A stretch of 64,000 nt of DNA, from contig NW_025401123.1 of the NCBI RefSeq assembly GCF_011075055.1, positions 62,001 through 126,000 of the forward strand, given 5' to 3'. A model generated the notes under the pieces. The model was not told the DNA's origin. It did not search any database and saw only the letters and a list, made by a program, of their open reading frames with translations. Of the stretch, positions 49,296 to 60,839 are shown in pieces (position 1 is the stretch's first letter; the number at the start of each line of letters is the position of its first letter). This stretch comes from Mangifera indica. Taxonomy: Eukaryota; Streptophyta; Magnoliopsida; Sapindales; Anacardiaceae. The translations under genes and the position numbers were made by a program.

Positions 49296-50545
49296 TATTG
49301 CTAATGGCTCGTAAGTATACAAGTCAATCAAGTAATATAGAAAGATGTTTGTCTTACAGGGATTGGTTGTCGAGTACTAGTTCGTTTTGTAATTTAAATT
49401 AGTTAGATAACTAAAATGGTATGGACGAAAATTGAATTAAAATTAATTAAGATGCAAACTAACTAAGTCGAAATTAATAATGGGAAATAAACATCTAACA
49501 AATTAAAAATGAAATATCAATATAAAGAAATCTAAGGCTTATGATTTCTCTATGAATTACTCAAAAATCAGTAACGAATCCAATTAAAATCACTAATAAG
49601 ATGAATTGTGGATGGTTGATTATCCTATTTTACCCAATTCCTTTCTTAAGGTTAATTAGGCATATTAAGATTAAAAGCTTACCTACTTTCGTAGTATGAT
49701 GTTAATCAAAACTCATTAATTTCTATGAAAATCAATTTACCTACAAAGGATTTATATTTATCTCTAAATAAAAGCCTAGGTTTAGTAAAGGCATGAATTA
49801 ATTGGGTATGTATTTCTTAATATAACACTCCAATTTACAAACAAGCATGGTATTAGGCCCTAACACCAAGCAAGAAGTTAAAATCACAATTACTAAATCA
49901 AACATTCATCATCATTAATTAAAAATCAAAACCCATTATAAAATCTTTGAGAATTTATAAATTTGTCATAAACCCTAGCAAAGGAAATTAGCTATTCATG
50001 ATTATAAAGTTCAAGCTACAAGATAAAGTTAAAGAGAGAGACATTTTGAATCAATAAAAGAAGATAATAAGAGAGATAAGAAAAACTCTATGATCTTCAA
50101 ATCTTGATTCTCTTGGATCTTCACTTTTCCACTTGTTTCTTGAAGCTTTCTCTTTATAAAAATCCTTTGGGCTGTTGTATTTTAGTGATAAGGAAATGGA
50201 GAAGACGTAACTTCTTTTTTATACCTGCCACTTAACCCTATTTTTTGTTCTTTAAAAATATTATTTGTGCCCAGTAATTATGGGCACCAATTATGGCCAT
50301 AAGACTGCTCACAATTGCCCTTTGCCTCTTGATATAAAGTCTTCTGATTTGTTTTTTCGAGTGTCCATTTTCACTTTGAAAGGGCTTAAATGTTTCCAAA
50401 GCATCTAAAATTATAATTCAAAATGCAAAATAAGATCAAGCTATCAAAATTAAATAAAACTTAAAGAATTTGACAAAATAGACCAAAATTCACTTTAAAG
50501 TTATACTATTATAATCCTATTTGTGTGTATTTCATACACACATCA
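49296..50545 (-). repeat. 3' LTR of the Athila element
   Basis: On the minus strand starts TGATGTGTGTATGAAATACA; 1,250 bp; aligns with 56247-57501 throughout. Confidence 0.9.
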
Positions 50546-53465
50546 AACTCCTCCAAACTTAAGAATTTGCTTGTCCCCAAGCAAAAATAAACAAAAGTGA
50601 AATCAAAGGGAAAAATAGAAAAACCAATAGGGTTTAGGGAATTGAATTCTTAAGATGACTTTATGCAATCGAAAACCAAAACTTGCTTTTCAAAAGCCTT
50701 AAGTGTAAGAAACACTCTATCTCGGATCCAAAGAAAACAAGAGTCACAAAAATCAAACTGAAAATGTATGCATTGTTCAATCACACCAAAATTGTTGTTG
50801 TTCAGATAGGCATATACGTACTTAACAATCTTCATTGTCTCTAAATGAAGTCAACCAAGTCCCATAGGCAAAATCAAACAACCTATCTCTACTAATGAAA
50901 GTGTAATGTATTTCAAAAAGATCAATAGGTCTTTATTTAAGTTGTAACGTAACTAAGGGTATGAGCTAAAGAATAAAATGATAAATAAGTTAACAAATAA
51001 ACATGAGTATACTATTAATGGGGAAAGTGAAAATCCACATGATCACAAAATAGAAATTAAGGAAGAAATATGAATATAAATTGCACTAATAAAATGTGAA
51101 GAAATTTTCTTTTCTTTCTATTTTCTTTTCCGCTCCTTTTTTTTTCACATAAAATTTTTTTCTTCTTTTCATATATTTTTTTTCTTTTTCTTTTCCTTTT
51201 TTTCAGATTTCTCCTTTTTTTTTCATTTTTTTATATACATGTATAAATTTATGCATTTCTTTCAAAAATTCTCCAACTTATTTCTTTGTACATGGGGCAT
51301 ATAGAGTAATAATACTATGATTTTCTCTTTTTTTTCAGTCTCTCTTTTCAATTAATCCAAGAATCACACGTAAATCCACTTATTTTATCAATAATATAAT
51401 TCATATAAAAGGTATGTTTAATATATTTATTAGCTAAGTGAATGATTAAGGGTTAAAATAAAGAAAATGCAAAAAAATGTAAATAAAGCACAAAAGAAAT
51501 AGCTCAAAAAGCTAACGAAAGATTAAACATTTATAAAGGTTAGTTAAAAGAATAAGGCAATTTGAATTTTGCTAATGACGGTGTTGTTGATCAAAACATT
51601 CCAAATATCAATAGTACAATTCAATTTTTAGTGAGCATCCAAAAGGAATTAAAATATCTAATAATAAATATCATCAATGAAATTTTAAATAGACACATCA
51701 GTAAAATATCAATTTATCAACTCAATATCAACAAATTTGCTCAAAAAGATTTATCTATAAATGCAACAAGTTTACCATCAAAACAATAGATCAAAATTTC
51801 ACCAACTTTAACAAAAATTTTACACAATAACACAAGCCACAAAAAATCTGCATAAAAATTTATCCAGAATCTCAACAAAATTATCATCAAAAAAATAAAT
51901 ATCCTGTAATCAATCTAACCAAAACTCCAAAAATCTAGCAGCTCCAAGTTCTCCAAGTCAACAATTTATCCAACAACACAATACAAAAAAAAAAAATCTG
52001 CACTGTCGTATGTATTCAATAGATTCAATTTGTGTAAGAGTATGCAACATTTTATGCAAACAAAGCAAATCCATTCGACAATAACAATTTCAATCCCCCA
52101 ACAACAATTAAAAAAATATCATCAAGTGCATTTAAAATTTTACTAAAATATCAAAGTACCATATATAAAAAAAAAAAAAAGTTGTATGGCTGTTGAGATA
52201 AATTGAAGACACGCTGGAGCAAAGAAAAAGATGACGTGGCTGCCTTAGAGGAAAATTGAAGAACGCGCGCCACCGTTGCTCTGCTTTGTTATAGGCGTGC
52301 ACTGTGGGGAGAAAAAGGGGCTGCTATTGTGAATTGGATAAATGGCAACTTGATGTGGCTGTTTGTGGTGAAGGAGAGGCTGACGTGTGGGCTTTTGTTT
52401 GTGTGAGAAAGGCTGAAGCTGCAGTGGCATTGTGCAGAGAAGAAAAAAGGCTGACACGTTTCAGTTGGCTGAATAAAAAAAAGGACGCATCAGGTGGTGC
52501 TGCAGTGTAGGAAAAATAGTGGAGAAGTGGGGCTGCAGTGCGGAGAAATTAACGTTGTGCAGAGAACAAACTGTAGTGCTTTGGTGAAGCTGCCACTGCA
52601 TAAAGAAAGAGCAGGCTGACTCATTCTACAGTGTGTGGAGATGAAGCTGACGCGTAACCTGTAAGAGACTTCGATGTTGTTTTATGAAGAGTTGGAGAAG
52701 AAAATGGGAGCAAAAAGGCACTATTGTTAGGAGAATGACGAAGAAAGCGCCATGCTGAAATGGGGGAGATGAAACAGGGGCTCGGGTTTCAAATGTGCAA
52801 ATATATGAGAGGGAAAAAAAATATAAATATATATATAAAATAAAATGAAAATACTAATAAAATGAAAATAATAATAAAATAAAGTAAAATAAAATATAAT
52901 AATAATAAAATAAAGTAAAGTAAAATAAAATAAAATAAAATAAAAAGCAAAATAAAACAAAATAGATAAAATAAAAACAAAATAAAACAAAAACAAAACC
53001 CAAAACACCTTATCACATTTTTCTAAAAACCAAATATGGGCACTTTTATGCCTATATTTGGTGTCCGTAAATATTGCTCCCTTCACCTTAAAATGTAATT
53101 CCTAAAGAAGTTCAAATTTCACACTCTTTATCCACCAATTTAACACCACAAAGAAATCACTCAATCAAATTAAGGCAATTAATAGTAAGAACACAATTAA
53201 TCAAACAAATCATAACCAATGAAAACATCAAATTGAACAAGATTTAATTTTACCCTCTTTTGTAACTTGAAAATATTCCTCATGTCCAAGCTTGTACTCC
53301 AAAATCAATCTGAAATAAACAAAAAAAAAAACCAAGTTTAAACTAAATGTGGGAAGGATTATTCACCAATAAACTCAAAGAAAATAGTGTAAGAAAAAAA
53401 AAACATGAGTTGCCTCCCAAGAGCACTTGTTTAAGGTCATTAGTTTGACCCTCATTTGAAAAAAA
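50546..53465 (-). other. Athila 3' spacer
   Basis: No ORF survives where Athila elements often carry an env-like frame. It contains a long pyrimidine tract (51100-51350), an unusually G+C-rich block with repeated gctgcagtg/ggctgac words (52190-52760), and a (TAAAA)n tract (52837-52999). Confidence 0.6.
52837..52999 (+). repeat. (TAAAA)n-type low-complexity tract
   Basis: About 160 bp of imperfect taaaa and taata units within the Athila spacer. Confidence 0.85.
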
Positions 53466-53837
53466 TCAAGGTACACGATCATATAGTGGACAAGAGACAA
53501 CCATATCAATAGGTTCACCACTAAGACAAAGTTTCAATCTCCAACCATTTACTTTGAAAGATTTTGATTTGTCACTCCACACCTCGACATCTCCATTCAA
53601 GAACACTTTCATCACCTTGAAGGGTCTCAACCATTTTGACTTAAGCTTTTTTGGAAAAAACTTTAGCCTCAAATTAGAAAGTAGTGTCATGTCACCTTCA
53701 TAAAATTTTTTCTTTAGAACATGCTTGTCATGCCATCTTTTTGTTTTTTCCTTGTAGACCTTGGCATTTTCATAGGCTTTTAGTTTGAATTCATCTAACT
53801 CATCCAGTTGAACAAGGCAAGTCTCATCTTTTATCAT
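53466..53837 (-). pseudogene. Athila integrase C-terminal fragment
   Basis: The frame reads LDELDEFKLKAYENAKVYKE, then WHDKHVLKKKFYEGD, LKFFPKKLKSKW and FKVNGWRLK, the conserved end of Athila/Tat integrase. Its N-terminal and catalytic domains are absent: protease sequence ends only 16 bp away. Confidence 0.88.
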
Positions 53838-53852
53838 AGCCTCATGTATGAT

Positions 53853-54600
53853 CTACCCTTTAAGTGGGTCCTCCAGATATTTCTTGTTAGATACCTTATT
53901 CACGCACTTATCCATAATATCAACCCTACAACATGAACTCATAATGTTAGATTGCTTAAACATTTGGAAAACATCAAATTCTACTTTTTCGTCTCTAATC
54001 TCAAAAGTGAGTTTTCCATTTTTAACATCGATGATTGCTCCTGTCGTGGCTAAGAATGGTTTTCCCAGAATGAGAGGAACTTGAATATCCTCTTCCATTT
54101 CTAAAACCACAAAGTCTACAGGAACATAAAATTTTTTAACTTTAATTGGCACGTTTTCTATTATCCCTATAGGATACTTTATAGATTTATCCGCTAATTA
54201 TAAGGTCACTATTGTAGGTTTTAATTCTCCGAGCTCCAAGCTCCAATCTCCTACAAATAGACATAAACATTAAACTTATACTTGCACCATAATCACATAA
54301 AGCTTTTCCAAAAGATTTTTTACCAACTACACAAGGGATAGAAAAACTCCTTGGATCTTTAAACTTAGGTGGCAACTTATTTTGCAAGATGGCACTACAC
54401 TCCTCTGAAAGAGCTACCATTTCAAACTCTTCAAGTTTCCTTTTATGTGAGAGGATATCCTTGAAAAATTTGGCATACGTCGACATTTGAGTGATAGCTC
54501 CATAAAAGGAACATTAAGATGTATCTTCTTAAAGACATTTAAAAACTTTCCAAATTGTTGATCAAGTTTTACCTTTTGGTATCTTTGTGGAAAAGGCAAA
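53853..54600 (-). pseudogene. Athila aspartic protease
   Basis: Minus frames give FKDILSHKRKLEEFEMV, the PPKFKDPRSFSIPC block and the active site CDYGASISLM (canonically CDLGASVSLM) near 54285-54256, followed by PIKVKKFYVPVDFVVLEM and IQVPLILGKPFLATTGA. One frame change separates the halves near 54190. Confidence 0.87.
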
Positions 54601-54899
54601 GGTGTAATACAGGTTTTGGATGGGACTATCTTTTTAGGAGCTTTTTCAACGCTTTCCTAAATTTTTTTCTTTAATAAGTCTTCCTCACCCAACTTTTCAA
54701 CTTCCTTTTGCTTACCCTCCTCATCAACCTCATTTACAACCTTGCCTACAGATTCACCCAAATGTTTATTGTCCCTGGTGACAATTGCATTACAATGTTC
54801 CTTAGGATTTTGAGGTTGGCTAGACAACTTTTCTATTTCTCTAGAATTAGAAGCACTTGCTTGTTAACCCAACTATACCTCAAGCATGCTATTATGCAT

Positions 54900-56045
54900 G
54901 GCTAATTGATCAACCTTGGCAGTGAGTTGTCTAATCGCTTTATCTTAGGCATCGACTTTTTGTTTTTGGGCAAGAATGAAATTTTCCATCATTAATTCTA
55001 GATTTGATTTTTGCTCTTGAGGAGGTTGAGGATTAGTGTTTGCTACTTAAAATTTTGGTTTGGGTTGGAAGTATTGGCGTGGTTTGACCATGTAAAGTTT
55101 GGGTGATTCTTCTAACCTAGGTTATATGTATTTGAGTAAGGATTACCCTGTCTCCTTTGGTTATGGTTGAGAAAATTCACTTGCTCATTTGTACACTCAT
55201 GTGCATAGTGGGTACCCAAATGGCATTCAAAGCTTGCATGATCTCCTCCATAATTCTCATAGCTAGAAGTTCTTACAACCTTTTATATCTAATCTTTCCA
55301 ATTTATTTGTCAATGCATCCAACTTAGCCTTCACCATAGTAATTCCATCCACTTCATGTGCCCCTAAATGTCTTCTTTGACCAGCTCTATCATTAGACCA
55401 TCGACAACTGTTGGAAGTCATTTCTTCAATCAAGTGTAAAACTGCACTAGATGGTTTACCCATTAGTTACCTATTAGCAGTTGGATCTAAAATACTTTTT
55501 AGCAAGTAAGAAAGAATATTGTAGAAAGTTTGAACAACTAGCCAATCAAACAAACCATGATAGAAACATTGTCTCTATAAATCTTTGAACCTTTCCTAAG
55601 CTTCATATAAAGACTCATCATCCCTTTGGTAAAAAGTGGAGATCTCATTTCTCAATTTAATAGTTTTACCAGGTAGGAAATATTTTGCAAGGAAAGCTTA
55701 AGAAAATGTCTGTCATGTAATGAATGCACCAGGTGCCTTAGAATCCAACCAAGCAATCACTCTATCCCTCAATGAAAATGGAAATAGCCTTAATTTGATT
55801 GCATTTTCAAGAACCTCATTCATCTTGAAAGGATCACATATCTGAGAGAAACATGATAAGTGGACATGTGGATCCTCATTTTCTAACCCTCTAAATTGAT
55901 TTTGTTGTACCATCTGAACAATGGAAGGTTTGATCTCAAAATTGTTGGCGACCACAGTAGGCCTCTTAACATTTGAATAGCCATCATGTGTAATAGGTAT
56001 AGCATAATCACGAAGAGCTCGTTGATTGTTAACGTTATCCTCCAT
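54900..56045 (-). pseudogene. Athila gag
   Basis: Starts at ATG 56045: NNQRALRDYAIP, RPTVVANNFEIKPSIVQMVQ, DPHVHLSCFSQICDPFKMNE and LRLFPFSLRDRVIAWLDS, all typical of Athila gag. A stop at 55713 and frame changes follow; then ESLYEA, IHEID-like HEVDGIT near 55345 and NPYSNTYNLG near 55130. The particle protein would be truncated. Confidence 0.88.
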
Positions 56046-56224
56046 GATAACTCTTGTCTTGCTAGTCTTTCTCTTCTAGATTTTGAGATCTGGTCATAAA
56101 CCAATAATGTACCTACAAGGAAAGAACAAAGACAATAGGAAATGAAATATATCAAAAATAAAATAAAATAAAACTCTAGTCTAGCCAAGCTACAATTTAT
56201 ACTAATATCAACAAAGCACTAATC

Positions 56225-56246
56225 CTTGGCAACGGCACCAAAAACT
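56225..56246 (-). other. Primer-binding site of the Athila element
   Basis: On the minus strand TTTTTGGTGCCGTTGCC lies next to the LTR; Athila/Tat elements have TGGCGCCGTTGCCGG here, with one C-to-T change in this copy. Confidence 0.85.
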
Positions 56247-57501
56247 TGTTGCCAATGGCTCACAAGTATACAAGTCAATCAAGTAATATAGAAAGATGTT
56301 GGCCCCACAGGGATTGATTGTCGAGTACTAGTTCGTTTTGTAATTTAAATTAGCTAGAGAAATAAAATGAGATGGATGAAAACTGGATTAAAATTAATTA
56401 AAATGCAAACTAACTAAGTCGAAATTAATAAAGGGAAATAAACATCTAGCAAATTAAAAGTGAAATACCAATATAAAGAAGCCTAGGGTTTATGATTTCA
56501 CTATGAATTACTCAAAAATCAGTAACGAATCCAATTAAAATCAATGATAAGATGAATTGTTGACGGTTGATTATCCAATTTTACCCAATTCCTCTCTCAA
56601 GGTTAATTAGGCGTGTTAAGATTAAAATCTTACCTACTTTCGTCGTATGATGTTAATCAAAACCCATTAATTTCTATGACAATTAATTTACCCACAAAGG
56701 ATTTATATTTATCTCTAAATAAAACCCTAGGTTTAGCAAAGACATGAACTAATTAGGTATGTATTCCTCAATATCACTCTCCAATCTACAAACAAGCATG
56801 GTAATAGGCCTTAACACCAAGTAAGAAGTTAAAATCACAATTACTAAATCAAACATTTATCATCGTTAATTAAAAATCAAAACGCATTACAAAATCTTTG
56901 AGAATTTATAGATTTGTCATAAACCCTAGCAAAGGAAATTTGCTATTCATAACTATAAAATTCAAACTACAAGATAAAGTTGAAGAGAGAGACATTTTGA
57001 ATCAGTAAAAGAAGATAATAAAGGGATAGGAAAAACTCTAAGGTTTTTAAATCTTGATTCTCTTGGGTCTTCTATCTTTAATCTTGGATCTTTACTCTTT
57101 TACTTGTTTCTTGAAGTTTTCTCTCTCTAAAATCCTTTGGGCTGCTATATTTTGGTAAAGAAGTGAAAAAGATATAACTTCCTTTTTATACCTACCACTT
57201 AACCCTATTTTCTGTTTTTTAATAATTTTATTTATATGGGCACCAATTATGGCCATAAGCCTGCTCATAATTGCCCTCTACCTCCTGATATAAAGTCTTC
57301 TCATTTGTTTCTCCAAGCTTCTATTTTTGCTCCAAAAGGGCTTAAATGTTTCCAAAGCATCTAAAAATATAATTCATAGTGCAAAATAAGATCAAGCTAC
57401 CAAAATTAAATAAAACTTAAAGAATTTGACAAAATAGACCGAAATTCACTTTAAAATTATATTATTATAACCCTATTTGTGTGTATTTCATACACATATC
57501 A
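56247..57501 (-). repeat. 5' LTR of the Athila element
   Basis: On the minus strand starts TGATATGTGTATGAAATACA and ends GCCATTGGCAACA; 1,255 bp. Confidence 0.9.
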
Positions 57502-57862
57502 CTTGGCTTGTTCCTTCATGTGTGGTTTGGAATATAGTCTAAATTTCTTTAACAAACTCACAAGCTGATACCCTATTAAATTTTGTACCATCAAAAGCAC
57601 AAAAGAAGATGTTAATAGCTTTAGCATTTAAGCTTATCATCTTTCATCCTCATCATTAAAATCCATTATTTTTTGGTTCATTGGTCTTAAGGTGTATTGG
57701 CACTAAATCGCCATGTTCAATAATTCTCCATAATTTAAAGTCAATAGATCTAACATGAAACTTCCTTCTAATTTTCCATTGGGTATAATTTATTTCAAAA
57801 AACAAGGGAGACCTTTTGGTGTATTACCCCCCAGCGAAAATAGGAGAAAGTGTATTAGCCAT
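57502..57862 (-). pseudogene. Copia gag, N-terminal part
   Basis: ATG at 57862 (MANTLSPIFAGG); a stop follows, then SPLFFEINYTQWKIRRKFHV, SIDFKLWRIIEHGDLVP and onward to GTSQ, where the Athila element is inserted. It continues at 49295. Confidence 0.82.
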
Positions 57863-57918
57863 TAAGAAAGAAGATCGTTTACTCTAAAATCATTAGATTT
57901 TAATAAAACTAGAGTACA

Positions 57919-57931
57919 GGCTCTGATACCA
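57919..57931 (-). other. Initiator-Met primer-binding site of the copia element
   Basis: On the minus strand TGGTATCAGAGCC, an exact match to the usual copia primer site, 2 bp inside the 5' LTR. Confidence 0.92.
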
Positions 57932-57933
57932 AT

Positions 57934-59667
57934 TGTTAAACACTTTTGAAATGGTTAATATAAACCTAGAAGGACCCAATAAATATCAGTAACTAAGAGC
58001 CAAAAAAAAAAATCTTTTTCAGTAACTAAGATCATGCAAAGCAACAATAAATAATAATTAGCAAACAACCAATAATAAATAATAAGGCCACAATAAATAT
58101 CAGAGTAAAAATCTATAGAACATTGTAACAATAAATAATAATTAGTAAACAACCAACAAGAATTAAAGAGTTAAAATTTAGAAAAGTTCAATTTTAGAGT
58201 GGTTTGGAGCTTTCTCTTACAAGCCTTCTACATCTACTTCTCCAAGCAAACCGCTTTAGAGTGTCACTATTTGTTGAAAAATTTTCTACATATAGTATAT
58301 TTGGGATTGCACCTACTACACTAGTTGATACAAGATTACGCCCAAAATATTTGATTACAAAGTGATAAAAGGTATTGAATGCCTCTCTAAAGCTTTAAAT
58401 ACAAGCTAAGTGCACTTGATCTCTCAATGAATAAAAGGAAGCTTAGAGAAAATTACAGAGAAAACATAGTCTTTTAGGTTTTTCTTTTTAGCATACAAAA
58501 ATGTCTAAACTTTTGCCCTTCAATCCAAGCTCAATTTATAAAGCTAGGTTACATTTTGTCAGGATTGAGTTATTATTGAAAACCAATTTAAAAATTTGGT
58601 GAAAAAGGCCTCGATCAGAGTTGTAATGGATAACTTTATATGTTCAACGGATAGCTTTAAATGCAATCAGCACGGATGACAAGCCTATGTCACGAGTGGC
58701 TTGCTTCATTTCTATGTTTAGTATAAAAAATCTAGAAGCTTGAACAAATACATGTCGGCTTATGCATGGTTGAAGTACGGGTTTGATTTTACACAAAATA
58801 AAGAGGTGCATGAATGGACTAAAGTGCGACACGACTGGAAGGTTTTGAAAAACTACATGATTAAGAGAATTTTACTTATGCCACAATTTAATTAAATTAT
58901 ATGTCACAATTAGGAGGATTTTAGTAACTGTATAGAAAAGACAAAATTAGACGTGTCATACTTGGATTGGCATTCTATGTCACGACTAGGACAATTTCTT
59001 AGAGTCACGATTGGAACACATTTGACATGGCTAGGACAAGTTCTTGCAACCACAAATGGACACTTGGGGAGCTAGGAGAGAGGCAACAAAGCATATGGCT
59101 TGGACATATGGCGTGGCGTCACATGGCTAGAGAGGAAAATGTCGCGATTGGGACATTTTTTTTAAATGCCACGACTGGGACATTTAAAGGCTTGAACACA
59201 TGGTAGTGATACAATGGATTGGAGTACTTGCTTAGACACAAGGCAGTGATGCAATGGATTAAAGTACTTGCTTGGACACATGGCAGTGATGCATGAAGAG
59301 AAAGTGTCATGGCTAAAACATCTAAGGGCTATGACTTGGACATATGGCGTAAGGAAGACATGATTGGATAGCTTTACATGTGGCAAGACTGGGCAATTTA
59401 CACATGATATGAAACCCCTCTGATGTCACGATTAGAACGTTATCAGAACATCATAGTTGGATTTTTGCTATTTTTATTTCCAGAACACTAAACGGTTAAT
59501 GCACGACTTGGTCACAGGAGAGGAATGACCACTATTTTTCTACTTCAGATTTATCTACAAATTTCACACTTTGTCCATTTCATAATGCATTCGTGCATTC
59601 TTGCATTCTTTAGCCATGTTAACATATTTAATTTAAGTTTTTATCATCATCAAAACATCAAGATACA
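57934..59667 (-). repeat. 5' LTR of the minus-strand copia element
   Basis: On the minus strand starts TGTATCTTGATGTTTTGATG and ends AAGTGTTTAACA; 1,734 bp. It includes the minisatellite at 59185-59295. The start is placed on the TG nearest the TIR-element sequence and could be off by a few bases. Confidence 0.8.
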
Positions 59668-60128
59668 ATAATTACCTCGGTAATTTATCTTTTATTACTT
59701 ACATTAACTTGTTTAGTTTGTTAGTTATAAAATATTATAGTAATATTATATTACCAATGCTACTGTGACAAGTAGGTGGTAATCTGATTATCACATTCAC
59801 CTTAGGTATTAAAAAATTACTAAGATAATTTTGATTTTATTATAATTATATTCTTATTTGTTAATATTTTAGGACAAAAATAATTGCATTTTCAATTAAT
59901 ACAATAGGTAATATAAAAAATATTTTAGAATAATTATACCTAAGGGCATTTAAGTAAAATAAATTGCTAGTATTATTTTATTACCTTTAACCAAATACAA
60001 TAATTATTTATACCTACCAAATTTTATTAAACATAGTAATCATTTATACCAAGTAATCTTCCAAGTAATATGTCTTTAAGGTAATATTTAAATTTTGATA
60101 ATAAAACATTATCCAAACCAAACATCCC
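59668..60128. mobile_element. TIR element, right part
   Basis: AT-rich (over 75%), no ORF, ending tattatccaaaccaaac then atccctt. Related to 17.8-18.27 kb. A small inverted repeat (ggtggtaatctgattatcac) is at 59775. Together with 46112-46146 it formed one element of roughly 0.5 kb inside the chromovirus integrase. Confidence 0.65.
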
Positions 60129-60839
60129 TTCAGTGGAGTTCACCTATAATAATAGTTACTAGGCGACGATTCAGATAGTGTCATATAAGACACTCTATAG
60201 TATGAGGTGTCGTTCTCTTCTGCACTGGGATAAGTTAGGTGAGAGAGGTCTTGGTTCAGTCTTTTGAACTAGAGTTAACTTAAAATGATTGAAAATGTTC
60301 AGCTGATCAAATAAAGAATGAAACAGACCCAAGATTGATAGAAGAACTATGCGAATCAGAGACATTAAGATCTAGAGTTCAGTTTAGGTGATAGAGTTTT
60401 CATCAAAGTTGCCCCATTTAAGCATATGATAAGGTTTGGGAGAAAGGGTAAGTTAGCTCCTAGGTATATTAGCCCAGACGAGATAATGGAATGAGTTGGT
60501 AAGGTAGCTTATAGGCTTGCACTACCAACGAGCATAAACCATATTCATTATGTGTTTCATGTTTCGTCATTACGTAAGTACATTGGTGGTCTTTCTAATG
60601 TTTTAAGGACCAAAAAGATTCAATTATTATAGGATTTGAGTTATTATGAGAGATCAATTCAAATCCTAGATAAAAGGATTAAACAATTGAGGAATCGATA
60701 AATTCCCTTAGTCAAAGTCCTTTAAAGGAATCACAAGATTAAAGAGACAACCTGGGAGATAGAGTTGACCATTAGAGATAAGTATCCCAAGTTGTTTCTA
60801 GTGAATTTTGGGGTCAAAATTCCAATAAGGGGGAGGACT
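60129..60839 (+). pseudogene. Chromovirus integrase C-terminus and chromodomain
   Basis: Continues the integrase from 46111: VEFTYNNSY, then SLLHWDKLGERGLG, the GPY-like end (FIKVAPFKHMIRFGRKGKLAPRYISP in part), INHIHYVFHVSSLRKYI, and a chromodomain-like tail ILDKRIKQLRNR, RNHKIKETTWEIEL, RDKYPKLF. Stops and one shift are present. A purine tract (aagggggaggac) ends it at the LTR. The chromodomain steers insertion toward heterochromatin in this group. Confidence 0.87.

Larger units (their letters stand above)
49296..57501 (-). mobile_element. Athila-type Ty3/gypsy element, pol-deleted
   Basis: LTRs 49296-50545 and 56247-57501 enclose primer site, gag, protease and a fragment of integrase C-terminus, then a 2.9-kb non-coding spacer. 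It sits in the copia gag: the flanks ctttg (49291-49295) and cttgg (57502-57506) are a 5-bp duplication with one change, and removing the element restores the gag reading GTSQVKES. The two LTRs are much more alike than those of the 7.5-kb element, so this insertion is younger. Confidence 0.9.
46147..59667 (-). mobile_element. Copia element (SIRE-like), internally deleted, split by an Athila element
   Basis: On the minus strand: 5' LTR (59667-57934), initiator-Met primer site, gag (57862-57502, continuing 49295-48126), protease/pre-integrase region, then a deletion joining the start of integrase to a truncated 3' LTR (47535-46147). Flanks attat and ataat are consistent with a 5-bp target duplication with one change. 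Its gag is closely related to that of the element at 5.2-12.7 kb. Confidence 0.85.

Noticed and set aside
52727..53086. 119-codon minus-strand frame rich in Phe, Ile and Leu
   Set aside because: Produced by the (TAAAA)n low-complexity tract read in antisense.
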